The notes under the pieces were generated by a model that saw only the letters and a list, made by a program, of their open reading frames with translations, had not been told where the DNA came from and searched no databases. 64,000 nt of DNA. Origin: an uncultured Eubacteriales bacterium (lineage in GTDB: Bacteria > Bacillota > Clostridia > Christensenellales > Aristaeellaceae). Positions 61,377 through 64,000 of this stretch are shown here, piece after piece; the first letter of the stretch is position 1, and every line of letters begins with the position of its first letter. The position numbers and the translations under genes are program-made. The stretch is from positions 1-64,000 of the forward strand of contig CACZXF010000018.1 of the NCBI GenBank assembly GCA_902785105.1. The letters are read 5' to 3'.

Positions 61377-63887
61377 TTATTTTCCCGAATAGAACTCCGT
61401 ATTCGTCGGATTGGCTTGGATCAGTATGGAGCTCTGATCGAAGGTTTTGATCAGCTCGTCCGCGGCGGCATGGACCGCGGCCTCATTGGTGTCGCTGAGA
61501 TAGATGACCAGCGTATACTCCTGATAGGCGGTATCCCCGTCGATCCATCCGCCGTTGGCCTCCTGGATGGTGTAGCCGCCGAAGTGCTTAATCAGTATCG
61601 CCTTGGCCTGCTCCAGGGCCTCGGCCTGGGTGAACACCGGTTTGTTGGTGTCCTTGCCGTTGGTGCCCAGGTACATCACATACTGGATATCCTCGTCGGC
61701 AGGGGCTTCAGATTCCGATTCAGGTTCCGCTTCAGGTTCCACTACGGCTTCCGCTTCGGCGTCCGCGGGCGCGCGGTTCTCCGCCAGGTCCTCCAGCCAG
61801 TGGAATTCACCGGTCTTTTTGACGTCCTCGCCGTAGATGGTTTTCCAGTCGTTGGCCATGGAGATGACGTTGAAGCCGCTCTCCTCCCACTTTTCCCGCA
61901 GGCCCGCGGCCTTCTCGGCATTGCCGTAATCGCGGACCTCGTCATCGGCGATCAGCATGAAGGACGCGCTCTTATACTTGTTGTTGTAGAGGGCGTAGTT
62001 GTGCATGGCCACGTCGCCGCTGGAATTGCCGAAGGTCAGCACGGGCTGCTTGCCGATATCCCTGGCGATCTGGAGAACCTTGTTGGTCTTGAGGTTCTTG
62101 ATGAGCAGCGTGTCCGTGCGCTCCAGCATGTCGTTGGCGCTGTACACATAGCTCAGGCCGTCCGCGTCGCCCTGATTGGTGGCCTTGAGCTGCACGTCCA
62201 TGCCGATGATGTTCTCATAGGGGATGTCCAGCATGCCCTCGATGAAGGTACGGCAGATGAAGCGGTCGGAGCCAGAGCAGACGTAGCAATTGAAGCCGTT
62301 CCGCTGGAGGTATTCCACCACCTCGATCATGGGCAGATAGAAGGATTCGGCGTAGGTCATGCCCTCGAAGCCGTCCGCCTCGCGCACGATCTGGCGGGTC
62401 ACGAAGTCCGCGAACTCCTGGAGCGTCATACCCGCGTAGGCTTTGGCGGCATGGGTGGCGTGGAGCATGTCCATGCCCTCCGGGAAGGACTTGTCCAGCG
62501 CGCAGTCGCGGAGCATGCGGCCAAACTCCAGCATCTCGGCGTCGGGCTGGTAGCTCTCGTCGGTCAGTATGCGCCGGGCCAGCAGGTAGTATTCCAGATA
62601 GGTGGGGTTCAGCTCCGCGCAGAGGGTGCCGTCCATGTCGAAGGTGGCGATTCGGTCCGTCTCCGGGATGAAATCCGGGGAGGCGGGGTCAGTCACGGTA
62701 TTCACATAATCGACCAGCGTGTTCAGCGCCGCCGCGTCCGCGTTCCACTGCTCAAAGCTGTCCTCGGCTTCGGGCTCGGCCTCCGCCGCCACGGGCGTCG
62801 GGAGCTTGTCATCGGCGAAGTCGTCCAGCCAGTGGAACCAGCCGGTCTTTTTGACATCCTCGCCGTAGATGGTCTTCCAGTCGTCCCGCATGGAGATGAC
62901 GTTATAGCCCATGCCCTCCCACTTCTCGCGAAGCTCAGCGCCCTTCTGGGGATTGCCGTAGTCGCGCACGTCGTCGTCCGCCACCAGCATGAAGGCCGCG
63001 CTGCGATAGGGGTTGTTCAGCAGGGCGTAGTTGTTCATGCTGACGTCGCCGGAGCTGTTGCCGAAGGACAGCACGGGCTGCTGGCCGATCTCCTGGGCGA
63101 TCTGGAGCACCTTGTTGGTCTTGAGGTCCTTGACGAGCAGCTTGTCCGTGCGCACCAGCGCGTCGCCGTCGCTGAACACGTACTCGATGCCGTCGGTGTC
63201 ACCCTGGTCCCGGGCCATCATCGCGGTGTCGGAGCCGATGATGTTGTCGGAAGGGATGTCCATGGCCCCCTCCATGAACGTCCGGACGATGGGCCGGTCG
63301 CTGCCCGAGACGACATAGCAGGTGAAGCCGCTGTAGCGCAGGTATTCGACGACCTCCGCCATGGGCAGGTAGTAGGCGTCGGCATAGGTCATGCCCTCGA
63401 AGCCGTCCGCCTCGTGGACCAGCATGCGGGTGATGAAGTCGGTGTACTCCTGAGGCGTCATTCCGGCGAATGCCTTGGCCTGATGATAGGAGAATTCATA
63501 GTCATAGTCCGCCGGGAAGGACTTGTCCGGGGCGTGGTCGCGGGTCATGCGGCCAAATTCCAGCATCTCCGCGTCCGGCTGATAGGTCGGGTCCGCCAGT
63601 ATGCGGTTCGTCAGCAGTATGACCTCCAAATAGGTCGGGAACAGCTCACCCATCAGCGTGCCGTCCATGTCGAAGGTGGCGATGCGGTCCGCCTGGGGGA
63701 TGAAGTCCGGCGAATCGGGATCCGTCACGGCCTCCACATATTCGATCAGGGCGTTTAAGGCCGGAGCGCCTTCGTTCCATTCCGCGAAGAAGGCGTCGTT
63801 TTCCTCGGCCAGGGCAATGCCCGTCAGGCTGCCGAGGGTCCACACCAAGGTGAGCAACAACGCCATCACAAGACTCAGTTTTTTCAT
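61377..63887 (-). CDS. Secreted tandem HAD-phosphatase protein with DUF3574-like C terminus
   Basis: 836 residues. Signal peptide ~1-28 (MKKLSLVMALLLTLVWTLG). Two HAD domains of ~330 residues each (~30-365 and ~385-705) repeat the same order: RIATFDMDGTL (motif I), VVSGSDR / VCSGSDR (motif II), LSFGNSSGDV / LTFGNSSGDV (motif IV) and an end with WKTIYGEDVKKTG-FHWL. A Glu/Ala/Ser linker leads to a C-terminal domain of ~100 residues (YVMYLGTNGKDTNKPVF...) resembling DUF3574. ATG 63887 follows GGAGGACGGAAGG. Extracellular phosphatase activity is likely but unproven; the duplicated layout is unusual. Confidence 0.85.
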   Translation of the reverse strand: MKKLSLVMALLLTLVWTLGSLTGIALAEENDAFFAEWNEGAPALNALIEYVEAVTDPDSPDFIPQADRIATFDMDGTLMGELFPTYLEVILLTNRILADPTYQPDAEMLEFGRMTRDHAPDKSFPADYDYEFSYHQAKAFAGMTPQEYTDFITRMLVHEADGFEGMTYADAYYLPMAEVVEYLRYSGFTCYVVSGSDRPIVRTFMEGAMDIPSDNIIGSDTAMMARDQGDTDGIEYVFSDGDALVRTDKLLVKDLKTNKVLQIAQEIGQQPVLSFGNSSGDVSMNNYALLNNPYRSAAFMLVADDDVRDYGNPQKGAELREKWEGMGYNVISMRDDWKTIYGEDVKKTGWFHWLDDFADDKLPTPVAAEAEPEAEDSFEQWNADAAALNTLVDYVNTVTDPASPDFIPETDRIATFDMDGTLCAELNPTYLEYYLLARRILTDESYQPDAEMLEFGRMLRDCALDKSFPEGMDMLHATHAAKAYAGMTLQEFADFVTRQIVREADGFEGMTYAESFYLPMIEVVEYLQRNGFNCYVCSGSDRFICRTFIEGMLDIPYENIIGMDVQLKATNQGDADGLSYVYSANDMLERTDTLLIKNLKTNKVLQIARDIGKQPVLTFGNSSGDVAMHNYALYNNKYKSASFMLIADDEVRDYGNAEKAAGLREKWEESGFNVISMANDWKTIYGEDVKKTGEFHWLEDLAENRAPADAEAEAVVEPEAEPESESEAPADEDIQYVMYLGTNGKDTNKPVFTQAEALEQAKAILIKHFGGYTIQEANGGWIDGDTAYQEYTLVIYLSDTNEAAVHAAADELIKTFDQSSILIQANPTNTEFYSGK

Positions 63888-63920
63888 CCTTCCGTCCTCC
63901 TTATACAATGCTTTGCTATA

Positions 63921-63949
63921 AGTATACCATAAATTATATGCTTGTCCAA
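63921..63949 (-). promoter_or_regulatory. Promoter of the tandem-HAD gene
   Basis: Minus strand TTGGAC, 17 bases, TATACT. Confidence 0.7.
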
Positions 63950-64000
63950 TTCCCCACTCCGAGTTTTTCCAAAATGCAACATACATGTAAAAGGGTTCGG

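Noticed and set aside
61416..63758. 780-codon open frame antisense to the tandem-HAD gene
   Set aside because: GC-rich codon use leaves the opposite strand open; no ribosome-binding site and no recognisable motifs, whereas the minus-strand protein has complete HAD motifs and a signal peptide.

Overview
The window looks like chromosomal DNA of a GC-rich, anaerobic, Gram-positive member of the Clostridia (Bacillota). The evidence is a T-box leader in front of valS, a preQ1 riboswitch in front of queT-queF, strong Shine-Dalgarno sites, many GTG/TTG starts, a flavodiiron protein fused to rubredoxin, 2-hydroxyacyl-CoA dehydratase-type activase proteins, a TIGR04086-type membrane protein and a Nif11-type peptide. 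I cannot name the order with confidence; a gut Christensenellales/Oscillospirales-like genome would fit. No rRNA, tRNA, CRISPR array or complete transposon was seen.

Layout. 0.2-8.6 kb is the tail of a division and cell-wall cluster (murD-ftsW-ftsQ ... ftsA-ftsZ). It is split between ftsQ and ftsA by an opposite-strand pair of HAD-fold genes, one fused to a ParB-like domain, and the pair is bracketed by two directly repeated elements. 8.8-13.8 kb has a small helix-turn-helix protein under a consensus promoter and a two-gene activase/dehydratase unit. 14.1-17.6 kb is T-box - small membrane protein - valS. 17.7-26.9 kb has a Nif11 peptide gene, acyl-CoA synthetase with an XRE-cupin regulator, MscS, an arabinose/fucose isomerase-like protein, a DUF3810-like metalloprotease overlapping a MATE exporter tail to tail, and queT-queF. 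27.1-32.5 kb holds an EAL phosphodiesterase, a small membrane protein and a bifunctional class A PBP. 32.6-43.9 kb is carbon and redox metabolism: second sugar isomerase, acetyltransferase, FGGY kinase, lactate/malate-type dehydrogenase, ROK regulator, aldo/keto reductase, four-domain flavodiiron protein, exonuclease. 44-56.3 kb is cell envelope: Ig-like/GDPD secreted protein, LytM peptidase, a broken secreted-protein gene, two D,D-carboxypeptidases, and a response regulator - kinase - GerMN lipoprotein operon. 56.5-63.9 kb has a GH13 amylase, HD hydrolase, cardiolipin synthase and a secreted tandem-HAD protein.

The most striking non-gene signal is a family of about a dozen intergenic elements. 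They share near-identical terminal inverted repeats (outer consensus close to GATAAACAGGGATTTGTCGG) but carry at least two unrelated palindromic cores. They sit next to gene 3' ends, and twice the element end supplies the stop codon. Other candidates for new biology are the ParB-HAD/HAD gene pair inside the division cluster, the secreted tandem-HAD + DUF3574-like protein, the orphan Nif11 peptide gene bracketed by palindromes, ribosome-binding sites buried in terminator-like hairpins, three GTCAC boxes spaced exactly 44 bp around the two-component promoter, and a histidine kinase whose first membrane helix can only be reached from a non-AUG start.
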